DNA of 64,000 nucleotides. It comes from Tenodera sinensis. Lineage: Eukaryota; Arthropoda; Insecta; Mantodea; Mantidae. Position numbers and translations under genes: made by a program. Of the stretch, positions 1 through 9,819 are shown one piece after another; positions within the stretch are counted from its first letter, which is position 1; the number at the start of each line of letters is the position of its first letter. The stretch is from NCBI GenBank assembly GCA_030765045.1, contig CM060966.1, forward strand, positions 65,549,421-65,613,420, read 5' to 3'. A model generated the notes under the pieces. That model did not search any database. It was not told the origin of the DNA and saw nothing but the letters and a program-made list of their open reading frames with translations.

Positions 1-99
1 TTTGTACGTACAATGAAACGTGGGGTAAACGTGTAACTTGAGTAAAATGAAATAGAAGAGTAATATTTTGTAAGAAGTCCGTAGGAGAGTGGGTAGAGA

Positions 100-671
100 G
101 GGAGAGGTAAGTTAAGGGCGCTCAACTACATGGTAATTGGCGCCCTTAAGAAACAATTCATGGCAAAAGTCAGATATAAACTTGAATAACAAATAAAATT
201 ACTAGTTAAAAGGAAAGTAAATATACATAAATACAAAAAACAGAGTGGCAAAACTTAGAATTAAAACAAAGTGATAAAGACGTCAAAAGAATATAACAAC
301 TAGATATCTAAAGTTTCAAGTTCTCAAACTCGCGTTACTCTGCGCCATAAACTTAAAAACCCTTCCAAGACATCTGCAAGTCTGGCAGGCAGTTGCAGAG
401 AGTTTCGAAGGTGCTTTCTTCTAGCAGCACGTGACAAACTGACAAAATATTGTCGCACAGCGGACAAAGAGGAGCAGGGTCCGCTTGAAAAGGTAACCAT
501 GCGAAAAATTGACCATTGCGCAACCGAGCCAAGTTAACTTCCTCGCGACAGACATGCGAGAGGAAGTTACCCTGTTTATCGGAAGTGCTTTCACTTCTCT
601 AAGTTTATTACCACGGAGAGCTGACCACTTCGTGCCAGCGCGACAGCACCACTCTCCGCACTTCAAACCTA
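100..671 (-). mobile_element. I-like LINE, 5'-truncated 3' end (copy 1)
   Basis: A minus-strand LINE remnant flanked by a 14-bp direct repeat, agagtgggtagaga, at 86-99 and 672-685, which is the expected target-site duplication. From the 671 side it encodes the tail of an ORF2 protein and then a 3' UTR that ends near 100 in a pyrimidine-rich tract. The terminal block containing GCGCCCTTAA resembles the block before the tail in the LINE at 27065-32214, so the two look related. The 5' end is missing, as is usual for target-primed reverse transcription. Confidence 0.75.
353..671 (-). pseudogene. LINE ORF2 C-terminal fragment with zinc motif
   Basis: Two frames must be joined. The first holds a stretch like the linker after RNase H in I-clade LINEs (a W-rich part, then GNKLREVKALP). 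The second runs through LARLRNGQ to a C-x2-C-x7-H-x4 motif (CPLCDNILSVCHVLL) and stops at 353-355. The cysteine/histidine cluster after an L-x-R-L-R stretch is the usual C-terminal signature of I-like ORF2 proteins. At least one frameshift near 560-600 makes it non-functional. It lies inside the truncated LINE with perfect TSDs. Confidence 0.65.
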
Positions 672-685
672 AGAGTGGGTAGAGA

Positions 686-1087
686 AAACAATATGAATGT
701 AATACATCACAATTGTTTCTTATTTTGCGCCCAATTAGAATCCCTTCCCCATTTGAGGAAAGCAATTAATATACCAAACAGTCTATTTTCTAAGTGGGAG
801 TATGGTATGTTATGTAGGAATTTCCACGACAATCGGTTTGAACTGTTCTGTTGGGAAAAGTAAAATACACATATACTCACATACAAACAAAAACTTAAGT
901 TCAAAGAAGTATAAAATATCACCAAGGATTCCTATAACAAAATCTGATAATCTGCAAACTATTATTGAAAGGAAGAAGCACATATGTTTGCCAGTGTGAT
1001 TGCAGGTCCTAGGCAATACCAGACACAGCTAAACCAATGCTAATCATTCTTCACCAGCTAACTTCTTCACGATATCCAAGTGTTACA
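686..1087. other. no recognisable gene
   Basis: AT-rich sequence between two LINE insertions. Only short overlapping ORFs occur, without recognisable motifs. The last 12 bases are the left TSD copy of the next insertion. Confidence 0.5.
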
Positions 1088-1187
1088 GGGGCTCTAATGA
1101 CCTAGCTGCCGATGGGCCCTTCAACCCTACTCACTCACTCACTCACTCACTGACTCACTCACTCACTCACTCACTCACTCACTCACT
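1088..1187 (+). mobile_element. minimal LINE insertion: 3'-UTR end plus (TCAC)n tail
   Basis: A 100-bp insertion flanked by the 12-bp direct repeat ccaagtgttaca (1076-1087 and 1188-1199). It holds only about the last 40 bases of the I-like LINE 3' UTR (tgacctagctgccgatgggc and a few more) followed by about 14 TCAC units. The same block precedes the TCAC tail, on the minus strand, of the LINE at 27065-32214. It is an extreme 5' truncation that would pass for a microsatellite if the TSD were not noticed. Confidence 0.8.
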
Positions 1188-1205
1188 CCAAGTGTTACAT
1201 GCCTT

Positions 1206-1667
1206 TTATGCAATTCTAGCATTAAAACGGCTTATTATGACGGCATAAATCGTGTGAAATTGCCCTATTTTTGACACCAGAGGCAGAAAATGAATGACAT
1301 AATTACCATGGAAATAAGACAGCAATGACATCATCAACGCAACATCATAATTTCCTCCAATGTGCCTGTAAGAAAACCTGAAATCGTCACTCTCGCAAGT
1401 GCAGCAATCTTTAAACACAATCACCTCATTTCTCCATCCACAAAACTTTTCATATTGTTTTTCGTAAACATCTTTTGATTTTTCAGGAATTAAACTCTCA
1501 GCACTCTTGGCTACATTCAAAATGTCAAGAGGAATACAATCTATATTTTCAATAGTTTTATAATTACCCTCCATTTTCCTGTGTAAGAGCTGAAACAAAC
1601 GAAACAATTGCTTAGCAACCATATTACGACATACATCTGTGATCTCTGATACATTATAATTTTCCAT
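1206..1667 (-). CDS. unidentified ORF, possible exon of a tyrosine-recombinase-like protein
   Basis: A 153-codon ORF with balanced composition and no repeat signature, unlike its surroundings. Residues ~55-78 (ESLIPEKSKDVYEKQYEKF then CGW) resemble the N-terminal SAM-like segment (L-P-x-K-S...Y...Y..F..W) of tyrosine-recombinase-like proteins of Crypton or ZMYM/DUF3504 type in insects; this is recognition from memory, not a search. The likeness stops after GWRNE, where GAG|GTGATT could be a splice donor, so the rest may be intronic read-through. It could be a host exon, a domesticated or decayed recombinase transposon, or chance. A LINE insertion lies just downstream. Confidence 0.35.
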   Translation of the reverse strand: MENYNVSEITDVCRNMVAKQLFRLFQLLHRKMEGNYKTIENIDCIPLDILNVAKSAESLIPEKSKDVYEKQYEKFCGWRNEVIVFKDCCTCESDDFRFSYRHIGGNYDVALMMSLLSYFHGNYVIHFLPLVSKIGQFHTIYAVIISRFNARIA

Positions 1668-2464
1668 TTAGAAAATTTGTTGATTATTTTTACATATTTA
1701 AATCTATAATTGCATAAAACGTTATATCTAACACGTGTCACAATCAGTCAGCTTATACAGTAGTTAAATAGCTATTTCAGAAGGTTTTAAATTAGGGGCT
1801 TAGGATAGGTACTCAGGATTTTTCACATCGGTCAACTATGCGTCTCTTGTGTGGAATGCACATGTATGGAGTTCTTCTAGTACCATTACTATTCGATTAA
1901 GCTTAAAATATTCAATTAGCCTACTTTATTTGGTTAACTACCTCATCAATGAATTAGTACGGGCAAAAGGCAATGATCCGCAATTTAAAAACGATTACAT
2001 ATAGAAGGTAATGAAAATATTTAACGAGAGTACATGGAAAGCGATTTCAACATTTCAAAAATGTTTATCAGTATATCTGAAACTATCTAATCTGAGCTAT
2101 TCTAATACTGGAAGCACTACGTACCCTCTATAAGACGTTCACAAATAAGGCGACGGCTGTCAATCGAGAACGGAAAAATAAGTAGTGCTGTTGCTTCAAT
2201 GAAGTATTAAGCAATTTTACATCATTACATCTATAAAACAGCAAGAAAAAACGATGTTGAGAGACAGGAGCGGTTAACGTAGTTCATTATGTATCTGGCC
2301 TGAAACTATGTAGATGTCTACTTTTTACCGTATTACATAAAATTAAACCCTATTAGTGTGCTTTCATTTCTACTTCACAGGAATCAATTTGCAGCCAATG
2401 TTTAATCAATACACTGATTTTTGACAACACTAAATATTAGGGGTTCATTGTCAAATAAACAATC
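1668..2464. other. no recognisable feature
   Basis: AT-rich sequence with stops in all frames. I see no repeat family shared with the rest of the window. Confidence 0.45.
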
Positions 2465-3348
2465 TGATGTGTTGCACTCACATGACTTTCTCTACTCTTG
2501 TACTAACCACTCTTACCAACTCTTATCCCTATATCTTCTTCGTGTTAGTTGAAATAAACATGTGTACAAATTATCTTATTGCTTATTTCCTTGTAGGTGC
2601 AAGGGGAATATTAGAATACAGTAGGCTTTGAGCGATAGTCAAATCTTTTAAAGCTTTGAGATCCTGTTCTCTTTGCACACTTAACATATAAAAAATGAAC
2701 AACGACGTCCCATTTCACGAAAGTTTTTAAGTTTTCCAAAAATCTCACACACATAACAAGGAATATCTCCGAAATGGTTCACCGTACAAGAAAATGTATT
2801 CAGACATAAATTGTGTATTTTAGCAAGATCTACAATTTTTGTATAATATGATTTGGTCTATATCTAACGGTTTATCAATTATGCAAAAGTCGTCCAGAGT
2901 AAATACGACTACAGGGGCTATAGCCAGAAAATTAAAGATATACATTTCATTTGTCATAAAAATATCTCAATCATATGACATTTTAATCAAACTCGTTACA
3001 GCCATTTTCAAGAAAATAAACATTTTCGAAAAATTTTCCATATAAAGGGTAGTTTAGGGTGGGGCCATTTTCTTCAAAATCTTCGTGTCGTATCCTTGAA
3101 AGACATTAAACTTAAATATCAACTTTGGTTTTTAACCTAGTTTTCGTTTTTGAGTTATGCTGTCCACAGACAGACAGACAGACATACAGACAGACACACA
3201 CACAGACTGACACACACGGACCTTTTTCTAAAAATGCTTTTATTTTGATTCAGGGGGCTCAAAACATATATTTCCAGTAAAATCTCGACATCGAATTTTT
3301 GGGTGGAATACAATAATGCCTCTACTTACCAGTAGAAAAAGTAAAAAG
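2465..3348 (+). repeat. FamX copy A (complete, first of a tandem trio)
   Basis: First full copy of an unclassified interspersed family. It begins ctgatgtgttgcactcacat then gactttctctac, and ends gtagaaaaagtaaaaa. The 5' ACTTTCTCTAC and 3' GTAGAGAAAGT (consensus) form short inverted repeats near the ends. A block at 3166-3218 is a degenerate (GACA)n/(CA)n repeat, between ttatgctgtcca and ggacctttttctaaaa. Copy B starts immediately after the 3' end. No long ORF is present, so the element is non-autonomous. A mobile_element label would also fit, but its transposition mechanism is unknown. Confidence 0.7.
3166..3218. repeat. (GACA)n/(CA)n microsatellite inside FamX copy A
   Basis: Imperfect run of gaca and caca units at the fixed internal repeat site of FamX. 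Confidence 0.8.
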
Positions 3349-3439
3349 CTGACGTGTTGCACTCACATGACTTTCTCTAATCTTGTACTAACCATTCTTA
3401 TAAACTCTTTTTCCTATATCTTCTTCGTGTTAGTTGAGA

Positions 3440-3989
3440 GTGAGTGAGTAGTGCTGTTTACGAGTCTGTCGACAACCAGGTCAATAGGGCCCGAAGTCCA
3501 AAATAAAAACAAGCAAACAAATAAAGCCTCACCCCTTTAAAGTTTAAAAAGTGAATGTTAAAATAACTAAAATGGAACTTAAAAGGACTAAAGTTAGAGT
3601 TAAAACAGCTACAAAAATTAAAGATGGTAGAAACTTAAAACTGGTTACACTGTTAAAAAGGTAAAAATACCTGAAGTAAAACATCCTAAAATTCCAAATC
3701 CGCCAAAATAAAACACACCTTACGCTTGCTTACTGAAATCAATCTTTGCAACAAACCGCAGTACTTCAGTTATAGCTACTGGGTTGTTGCCTAAAACGGA
3801 GCGCAGTATAAGACCCAGGCCATGGAACTGGTGCTTACGAGCGTAACGCGGACAATCAATAAGGACATGTGCGACGGAGAGTCGAACGTTACACGTCGCA
3901 CAAGCAGGCGCCGGATCACCACGCAAAAGGTGTAGGTACATTTGTGGCTCAAGTGTAGCCTGTCCTCAGACGGGTTAAAAACACTTATT
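3440..3989 (-). mobile_element. I-like LINE, 5'-truncated (copy 2), inside FamX copy B
   Basis: A minus-strand LINE fragment of about 550 bp with the 13-bp TSD gtgttagttgaga (3427-3439, 3990-4002). Its 3' end carries a short TCAC tail (seen as gtgagtgag on the plus strand at 3439-3447). The block before the tail, including cctggttgtcgaca on the minus strand, aligns with the 3' end of the 27065-32214 element. The A/T-rich 3' UTR with many taaaa units also matches that element. The upstream part encodes the ORF2 C terminus. Confidence 0.8.
3720..3985 (-). pseudogene. I-like LINE ORF2 C terminus
   Basis: Encodes LTRLRTGYT, then after a frameshift LHLLRGDPAPACATC and a C-x2-C-x7-H-x4-C cluster (CATCNVRLSVAHVLIDC), ending FSKQA-stop. 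It matches in order the C terminus encoded at ~27370-27600 in the longer element. An in-frame TGA and one frameshift mark it as dead. This cysteine/histidine cluster follows RNase H in several I-group LINEs. Confidence 0.7.
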
Positions 3990-4559
3990 GTGTTAGTTGA
4001 GATAACCATTTGCAGAAATTATCTTATTGCGCATTTCCTTGTAGGCGCAAGGGGAATATGGTTATACAGTAAGCTTTGAGCGATCTTTTAAAGCTTTGAG
4101 ATTCCGTTATCTTTGAACGGCTAATATATAACAAATGAATAACGATGTTCTATTTGACGAAAGTTTGTTTTCCAAACCTCACACAAATAACAAGGAATAT
4201 CTCCGACATGGCTCACTCTACAAAAAAATTATTCGGACATAAATTGTGTGTTTTAGCAAGATCTAAGTGTTTTGTATGGTATGATTTGCTCTATCTCTAA
4301 CGGTTTACCAGTTATGTAAAAAAATCATACAGAGTAAACAGGACTACATGGGCTATAGCCACAATATTCAAAATATCATTTCGTTTGCCATAAAATATCT
4401 CAAACATATGTCATTTTAATCAGAATCGTTAGAACCATTTTCGAGAAAATAATGTACGGGATAGTTTAGGGTGGAGGAATATTCTTCAAAATCTTTGTGT
4501 CGCATCCTTAAAATACATTGAACTTAAATACCAGTTTTGGTTTGTAACCCACGCGCACG

Positions 4560-4564
<5 letters not shown>

Positions 4565-4640
<76 letters not shown>
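4565..4640. repeat. (CA)n microsatellite inside FamX copy B
   Basis: About 38 perfect CA units at the FamX repeat site, preceded by a short (GCAC) stretch. Its translation gives meaningless poly-TH and poly-VC ORFs. Confidence 0.95.
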
Positions 4641-4642
<2 letters not shown>

Positions 4643-4769
4643 AAACGTACCTTTTTCTAACAATGCTTTTTTTATTCAAAGGGGGCCTCAAAACATATAT
4701 TTCCGGTGAAATCTTGACATCAAATTTTTGGTTGGAATACTTATTACACGCAGTAGAGAAAGTAAAAAT

Positions 4770-5422
4770 GTCATGCTCCATTTACATGACTTATTCTGAT
4801 CATTCTTCAACAAAGAATTATAACATAAGCCAATTGTTTTATCTGCCTCAAGTTAATCGAGGTAAACATTTGCAGAAATGGTTTTATTATTTAGTTACTT
4901 GTAGCTACAAGCGGATCAGAGGAATCAGCAGGCTTAAGCGATAATCAAATCTTTTAAGAGCGGGTTGCTATGCGATGGTTTGAAATTTCGTTCTCCTTGC
5001 ACATAAAAACGAATAGCGAATTTCCACATCATAAGAGTGCGAATATTTGAAAAGTTAAGCTACTGACAAAGCACATCTGAGACATGGTGAACCTAACAAA
5101 ACAGTTTTTGCCATAAATGCTGTGCTTTAACAATATATACATTTTTGTGCCACAAGGAGTCCAGTCCAGCAATATTTTGTCTATCTTTTACGGTTTATCT
5201 AGAGCAAAAATCATTGAGAATGAAGAGGACGTCACTGGCTATTCCGAGAAAATTCAAGGTATACGTCTTATTTACCATGAAAAATCTCAAATTTTTGGCA
5301 CGCGCGCGTGCAAATTTTTCTAAAATGATTCTGGGCTCAAGTGGACTAAAAAAGTATACATGTGTCACGTGGAATGCAATACTTCCTCTACTTACTCTAT
5401 ACAAACAGCGCGGAAAGTAAAA
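4770..5422 (+). repeat. FamX copy C (diverged, third in tandem)
   Basis: Third head-to-tail copy. It starts tgtcatgctccatttacatg and ends ggaaagtaaaaatt. It is clearly more diverged than A and B but keeps the internal landmarks, such as the block like tttgtctatctcttacggttta and the 3' block ggaatgcaatacttcctcta. Its repeat site is reduced to cacgcgcgcgtgc near 5299-5311. It is shorter than A because of internal deletions. Confidence 0.6.
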
Positions 5423-5855
5423 ATTTGTCCATTCCACTGCTTGTGCTTGACCTGCATTTTCATTGTTTCCTTGTTACTCTTAGTTTTTTAATCCCCTAAC
5501 CTAAAAAAGCCTTCGATTCATATATATGAGGTGCAAGAGGGTTCAGATTACACATTCGCCACTGAGCTCGGAATTTGCAACAATTATATGCATAAAAGCA
5601 CTATCATAACTAGAGACCAGATGTTAGACACTTAAAAAGTTCAAAATGGGGGCCAAATGCAAATATAGGCAAGCAAAATAGGCCCTAAAACCGTGAAACC
5701 TGATGCTAAAATCTTCGCAGTTACATGCAAAAACAGACAATAGAAAAGATAAGAAAAATGAACTCTATTTGAATTTCTCTGTTACCAAGTGAAATAAAAC
5801 ATTTAAATCATGCAGTATTTAATCACATTTATGTACGTGATACATGCAGCCAGCT
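5423..5855. other. no recognisable feature
   Basis: AT-rich spacer between the direct and inverted FamX blocks. No ORF or repeat recognised. Confidence 0.45.
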
Positions 5856-6039
5856 TTAAAAGGTTTGACTATTGTTCAAGCCTACTGTATTTCCATATTT
5901 CCCTTGCACATACTCGCAAACATGGAATAAGATTTCTGCATCTGTTTATCTCGACTAACATGAAGAGGATAGAGGAATAAAAATTTGTAAGAATAGTTAG
6001 TATAAGAGTAGAGAAAAGTCGTGTGAGTGCAACACACCT
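5856..6039 (-). repeat. FamX copy E, 5' fragment, reverse orientation
   Basis: About 180 bp matching the first part of FamX on the minus strand, from the block like ctttgagcgatagtcaaacc to the start gtgttgcactcacacgac. It abuts the 3' end of copy D, so D and E are also head-to-tail. Confidence 0.6.
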
Positions 6040-6145
6040 ATTTTTACTTTCTCTACCATAAAAAAATTCGATGTCGAGATTTCACCGGAAATATGTTTTG
6101 AGACCCCTGAATCCAAAAAAGCATTCTTTTTTTAAAAAAAGTCTG

Positions 6146-6234
<89 letters not shown>

Positions 6235-6900
6235 ACAGCATATCTCAAAAAGGAAAAGTCGGTTAAAAACCAAAATTGATATTTAGTTTAATGTCTTTCA
6301 AAGATGCGACACGAAGATTTTGAAGAAAACCCACTCTAAACTACCCTTTACAATGAAATTTTTTTTAAAATTTTGAGTTTCTTGAAAATGGCTCTAACGG
6401 TTTTGATTAAAATACCATTCGTTTAAGATGTTAGTATGACAAACGAAATGTATGTTCTGAATTTTCTGGCTATAGCCTATGGAGTCCTATTCACTCTGGA
6501 TGACTTTTGAATAACTCGTGAACCGTAAGAGGTAGACAAAATTTTACTATACAAAAATGTAGATCTCGCTAAAACACACAATTTATGTTCAAATAATTTT
6601 TTTGTAGAGTGAGCCATTTCGGAGATATTCCTTGTGTGAGTTTCGAAAAACAGTCGTGAAATGGAACATCATTGTTCAGTTTTTTATATGTTAAGCGTGC
6701 AAGGAGAACAGGATCTCAAAGCTATAAAGGATCTGACTATGCTCAAAGCCTACTGTATTCTAATATTCCCCTTGCACCTACAAGGAAATAAGCAATAAGA
6801 TAATTTGTGCAAATGTTTATCTGAACTAACAACAGGAATAAGAGTTTGTATGAATGGTTAGTTCAAAGCGAAGAGAAAGTCATGCGAGTGCAACACGTCA
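6040..6900 (-). repeat. FamX copy D (complete, reverse orientation)
   Basis: A full-length copy on the minus strand. It begins at 6900 (tgacgtgttgcactcgcatg) and ends at 6041 in the ggtagagaaagtaaaaa motif. It holds a long (GT)n tract at 6143-6233, at the same internal site as the repeats in copies A, B, F and G. It has no coding capacity. Confidence 0.75.
6143..6233. repeat. (GT)n microsatellite inside FamX copy D
   Basis: About 45 GT units, nearly perfect, at the FamX repeat site. Neighbouring translations are poly-VC or poly-TH artefacts. Confidence 0.95.
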
Positions 6901-7627
6901 AATTTGTTTAATTGGCAATTCCATATCGTTTAATGTCCAGCAATCAATCTAGCTCCTCCTCTTAAAATTCTGCAATTCAAAAAGACTTATAGCATTTTTA
7001 TGTTCACTACTTACAGAGGTTTATTTTTTGAGTGAAACGTAATTCCAGAAGGACATTGCTTTTCGTAGATATCTTAAATTGTATATAGCCAACTTACTAA
7101 TGAAATATTTATGAATAATGAGAAAAGTAAGCTTGCAAAGTTTCAGTTTGGTTCATGAAAAATAAGTGCGATTGCTCCATATGGAACTTGTAGTGGATGT
7201 ATCGTATTATATGTACGAGAGGCTGGATGGTGCAGATGCCACGCGATTAGGCAGTGAGTGTACAGCCACGCTTGGGATTTATAGTGGAGAGGCTCGTGGG
7301 TGTTAATTGTAGCCTGTTTTATAACGTGTTGGGACAACATCAGTAGATTTGTCTGCAGCCTCACTACATCTGTCTGTGTCACTCCCTCAGCTTTATGGGA
7401 TTCTTTGCTTCATCCTTAGGTGCGATCATATCTTTTCACTACAAGCATTCTGTGGTCAGTGACTGCCGGTTCGAGTCCAACCATACCTACTGGGTTTCTC
7501 TTGTAATTATATGGATAACATCACAAATTTTATTTATACACATTAAATTAATATATTTACATATTATGGAATTATTATTTTTCTTTTAAATATCACAGGT
7601 AAAATAAAAAGTTCATGTAACTATTAC
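6901..7627. other. mostly unrecognised; one tRNA-like promoter box
   Basis: No credible gene. At ~7446-7490 gtggtcagtgactgcc then ggttcgagtcc looks like a degenerate tRNA-derived head with a B-box-like ggttcgagtcc. It is too incomplete to call a tRNA or assign to a SINE family. Confidence 0.4.
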
Positions 7628-7669
7628 TTGCTTATGCCAACAAACATAGTATTGTTGTTTTTAATACAC

Positions 7670-7757
7670 AAGCCTGGTAAGCGGAGGGTCTGTGGTTCAA
7701 ATCCCAGCTGTGGCATGAATTTTTCAGTTCCGATTCCACCTCTTAATTCATGTAACG
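7670..7757 (+). repeat. tRNA-derived SINE, family 3, fragment
   Basis: ggtaagcggagggtctgtgg then ttcaaatcccagc, a B-box-like segment, is followed by the diagnostic body tgaatttttcagttccgatt then ccacctcttaa. The same body occurs at 10593-10752, 38722-38862 and, more diverged, 56367-56502. Confidence 0.6.
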
Positions 7758-7800
7758 TTTATGATTTCGCATTCCTTTTCTGTTTTTTTTTTTTCTTAAC

Positions 7801-8143
7801 TGATCACCTCCCCTTTTGAAGGACTTGCACCCCCTGCGACTTACAAGGCTGTGCCTAGGGAACCTATGGACCAGACAGAGTGAAGAACCTGGAAGCGGGT
7901 GGTCAGCCAGTACCAGGTATGACTGAGGAAGAGGATGACATGAAATGCAGGCGAAATCGATGACTGGAAAGATGATAATGGAACAATTGGTGGAATGAGT
8001 GGCGGGGGAAACCGGAGAACCAGGAAAAAACCCGCCCTGACGCCGCTTCGCCCATCACAAATACCACATGCAGGTCCCTGGGATCGACCCCGGGTCGCCT
8101 AGGTTGCAGGGGAACGCTCTAACCGCTCGGCCACGGCGCCGCC
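7801..8143 (-). repeat. tRNA-derived SINE, family 1 (copy 1)
   Basis: Read on the minus strand the element starts ggcggcgccgtggccgagcg, with an A-box-like tggccgagcgg, then ggggtcgatccc as B box, so the head derives from a tRNA. The ~270-bp body contains cgaagcggcgtcagggcggg and ggtttcccccgccactcatt. Related copies lie at 50842-51147, 53028-53334 and 57255-57610, all minus strand. No clear TSD was found. Confidence 0.8.
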
Positions 8144-9446
8144 ATAATTTAGAACATACACAATAAGAATAATTTATTTTGTATTTAGTAAGTTTTATTT
8201 AAGAACATCATCATATCGAGGTCTAACGTATAAGTACAAACTGCTTAGTTGCTGAAGCAGTATCTAACTTAAAAGCAGCATTTTGCATAAAGAGGATAAA
8301 AATGCAAACCCTTCTCTGAAAAAATCAATATTGTTAAAATAAACCAATAAAGCGCATTAAGTCCTTCGGCGTAACTGATTGTAAAGAAACTGAATGGAAC
8401 AGGGAGTGAACGATAGAAAATCTAATATTGGAACATTTCAGAATATTTATCTATCTGTCTCTCTGACGTCCGTCCGTCCGTTTATTTATTTATTTATTCA
8501 TTCAAAGCAGGGCTTTGATACACATCAATAAACATAATCATGGCAACAATACTAATAAGTGCTCATTAGAAACAAGTGAACAAAGAAATAGTAACACATG
8601 CTTTCAATATGAGGCCAAAAACATCATTTTATCTCGTGCCTCCCAGTGTTTCTCGTCAGAGGAACAGCTGCTGATGTGGAGTCCTCAGTTCCTTGGTTAC
8701 AATGTGGACTCTGTATGATGCCAATGTGATGCAGGTGTTTCCCCAAGCAATCATGGCCTGAATTTAGCAACTGCTTTACATTTTGGCCAATTTGGTAACA
8801 GCGGTATTTGATCTTTCCATTGGTAATTGCTGATTTTGTGATCTAGACCAGAGGTATTCAACCTTGCTTCTCCACGCACACCTAAAGACAATTTTCCATT
8901 CCAGCCTGTACCCCTAGGCCTAGGTCCTAAGTCTAGCCCTAAATTTATCCTTAATTCAAATTATGGGCAACCATATCTAAAATAGATTTAAAATGCAATT
9001 TATTAAATACTACAAAAGAACAAGAAAAGTGCAGTGGGTTGATTAACGTAGTCCGTAGATGGCCTGAAACGAAGAAAAAGGAGCTACAAAAACTCCTTTT
9101 TTGTGCTATAAATGCATAAAATACTCGTAAATACAGAACTGGGTTACAAGTAGCAAATACACAAAACGTATATGAATTTGGATATGTTTCTGACCTGTTA
9201 TTGAGATGGCTGAGCAACTCCTCTATTCGTGGATGAGTCTTCGTTAGTGCGAGTATTAATGGTTATTCTGGATTCAAGCGATTTCTTTGTTTCGTTTTGA
9301 TTGCTGTCAACGCAAAGAAACCTGCTCACACAAACACGTAGAGGAGAGTGGAAGAAGGTGTATAATGGCAGAGTACTCTTTGCGTGTATAATACCAGATA
9401 TCATAGACTGACATGTTTCCGACTGTGTGCGGATTTTTCCCTCGCT
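8144..9446. other. no recognisable gene; short tetranucleotide repeats
   Basis: Contains a small (CCGT)/(TTTA) simple repeat at ~8467-8500. The ORFs around 8515-8718 and 8951-9217 have no recognisable motif. Confidence 0.4.
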
Positions 9447-9705
9447 GGAAGGTCTGGCACGAGGTGGACTCATCCTCATTAGGTCCCGGGTGGGGGGGGG
9501 GGGGGGGGTGCAATTGAGGAGCTACTTGATGGAGAAGTAGCGACCCCAGCTCGTGAACACCGCACAACTGGCCGAGAGGACTGGGGACGCTGACCACGTC
9601 CCACCCTCCAGTACTCACCCCACTCATGAAGCCTGTAGTGGGCACAGGTGGGGGTCGAGCGGTAAGCCTTGGCCCTTCATGGACTATTGCGCTGGGGTTT
9701 AGTTT
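9447..9705 (+). repeat. tRNA-derived SINE, family 2, 5'-truncated
   Basis: Shares the body of the copies at 13089-13359 and 22921-23228: ccctcgctggaaggtctggc, the cctcattaggtcccggg block, acgtcccaccctccagtact and the end ccttggcccttcatgg...gctggggttta. The tRNA-like head is missing. A run of 17 G (9492-9508) interrupts the body where the other copies read cccggggagagcc. Confidence 0.7.
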
Positions 9706-9756
9706 AGTGTAAAACGGATTTGTAATCCATGCTAGTGTATTGTCGTCTTTCTGAAT

Positions 9757-9812
9757 TTCTTCTTCTTCTTCTTCTTCTTCTTCTTCTTCTTCTTCTTCTT
9801 CTTCTTCTTCTT
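9757..9812. repeat. (TTC)n microsatellite
   Basis: About 18 TTC/CTT units just beyond the C-terminal end of the minus-strand LINE fragment at 9820-10115. It may be the (GAA)n 3' tail of that LINE. Confidence 0.85.
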
Positions 9813-9819
9813 CACTTCA

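Larger units (their letters stand above)
3349..4769 (+). repeat. FamX copy B, split by a LINE insertion
   Basis: Second tandem copy. It starts gctgacgtgttgcactcaca directly after copy A and ends cagtagagaaagtaaaaatg. It is interrupted by the LINE at 3440-3989, with the 13-bp target gtgttagttgaga present on both sides (3427-3439 and 3990-4002). Without the LINE the copy would be about 860 bp. Its repeat site holds a long (CA)n tract at 4565-4640. Confidence 0.75.

Noticed and set aside
4537..4944. Poly-TH or poly-VC ORFs over CA/GT tracts (also 6053-6286, 11723-11995, 16701-17017, 42653-42872)
   Set aside because: They are translations of dinucleotide repeats and have no conserved sequence outside them.
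8100..8143. Possible true tRNA gene on the minus strand
   Set aside because: A and B boxes are present, but no complete cloverleaf with paired acceptor arm can be drawn and the same head recurs in four SINE copies with a shared body.
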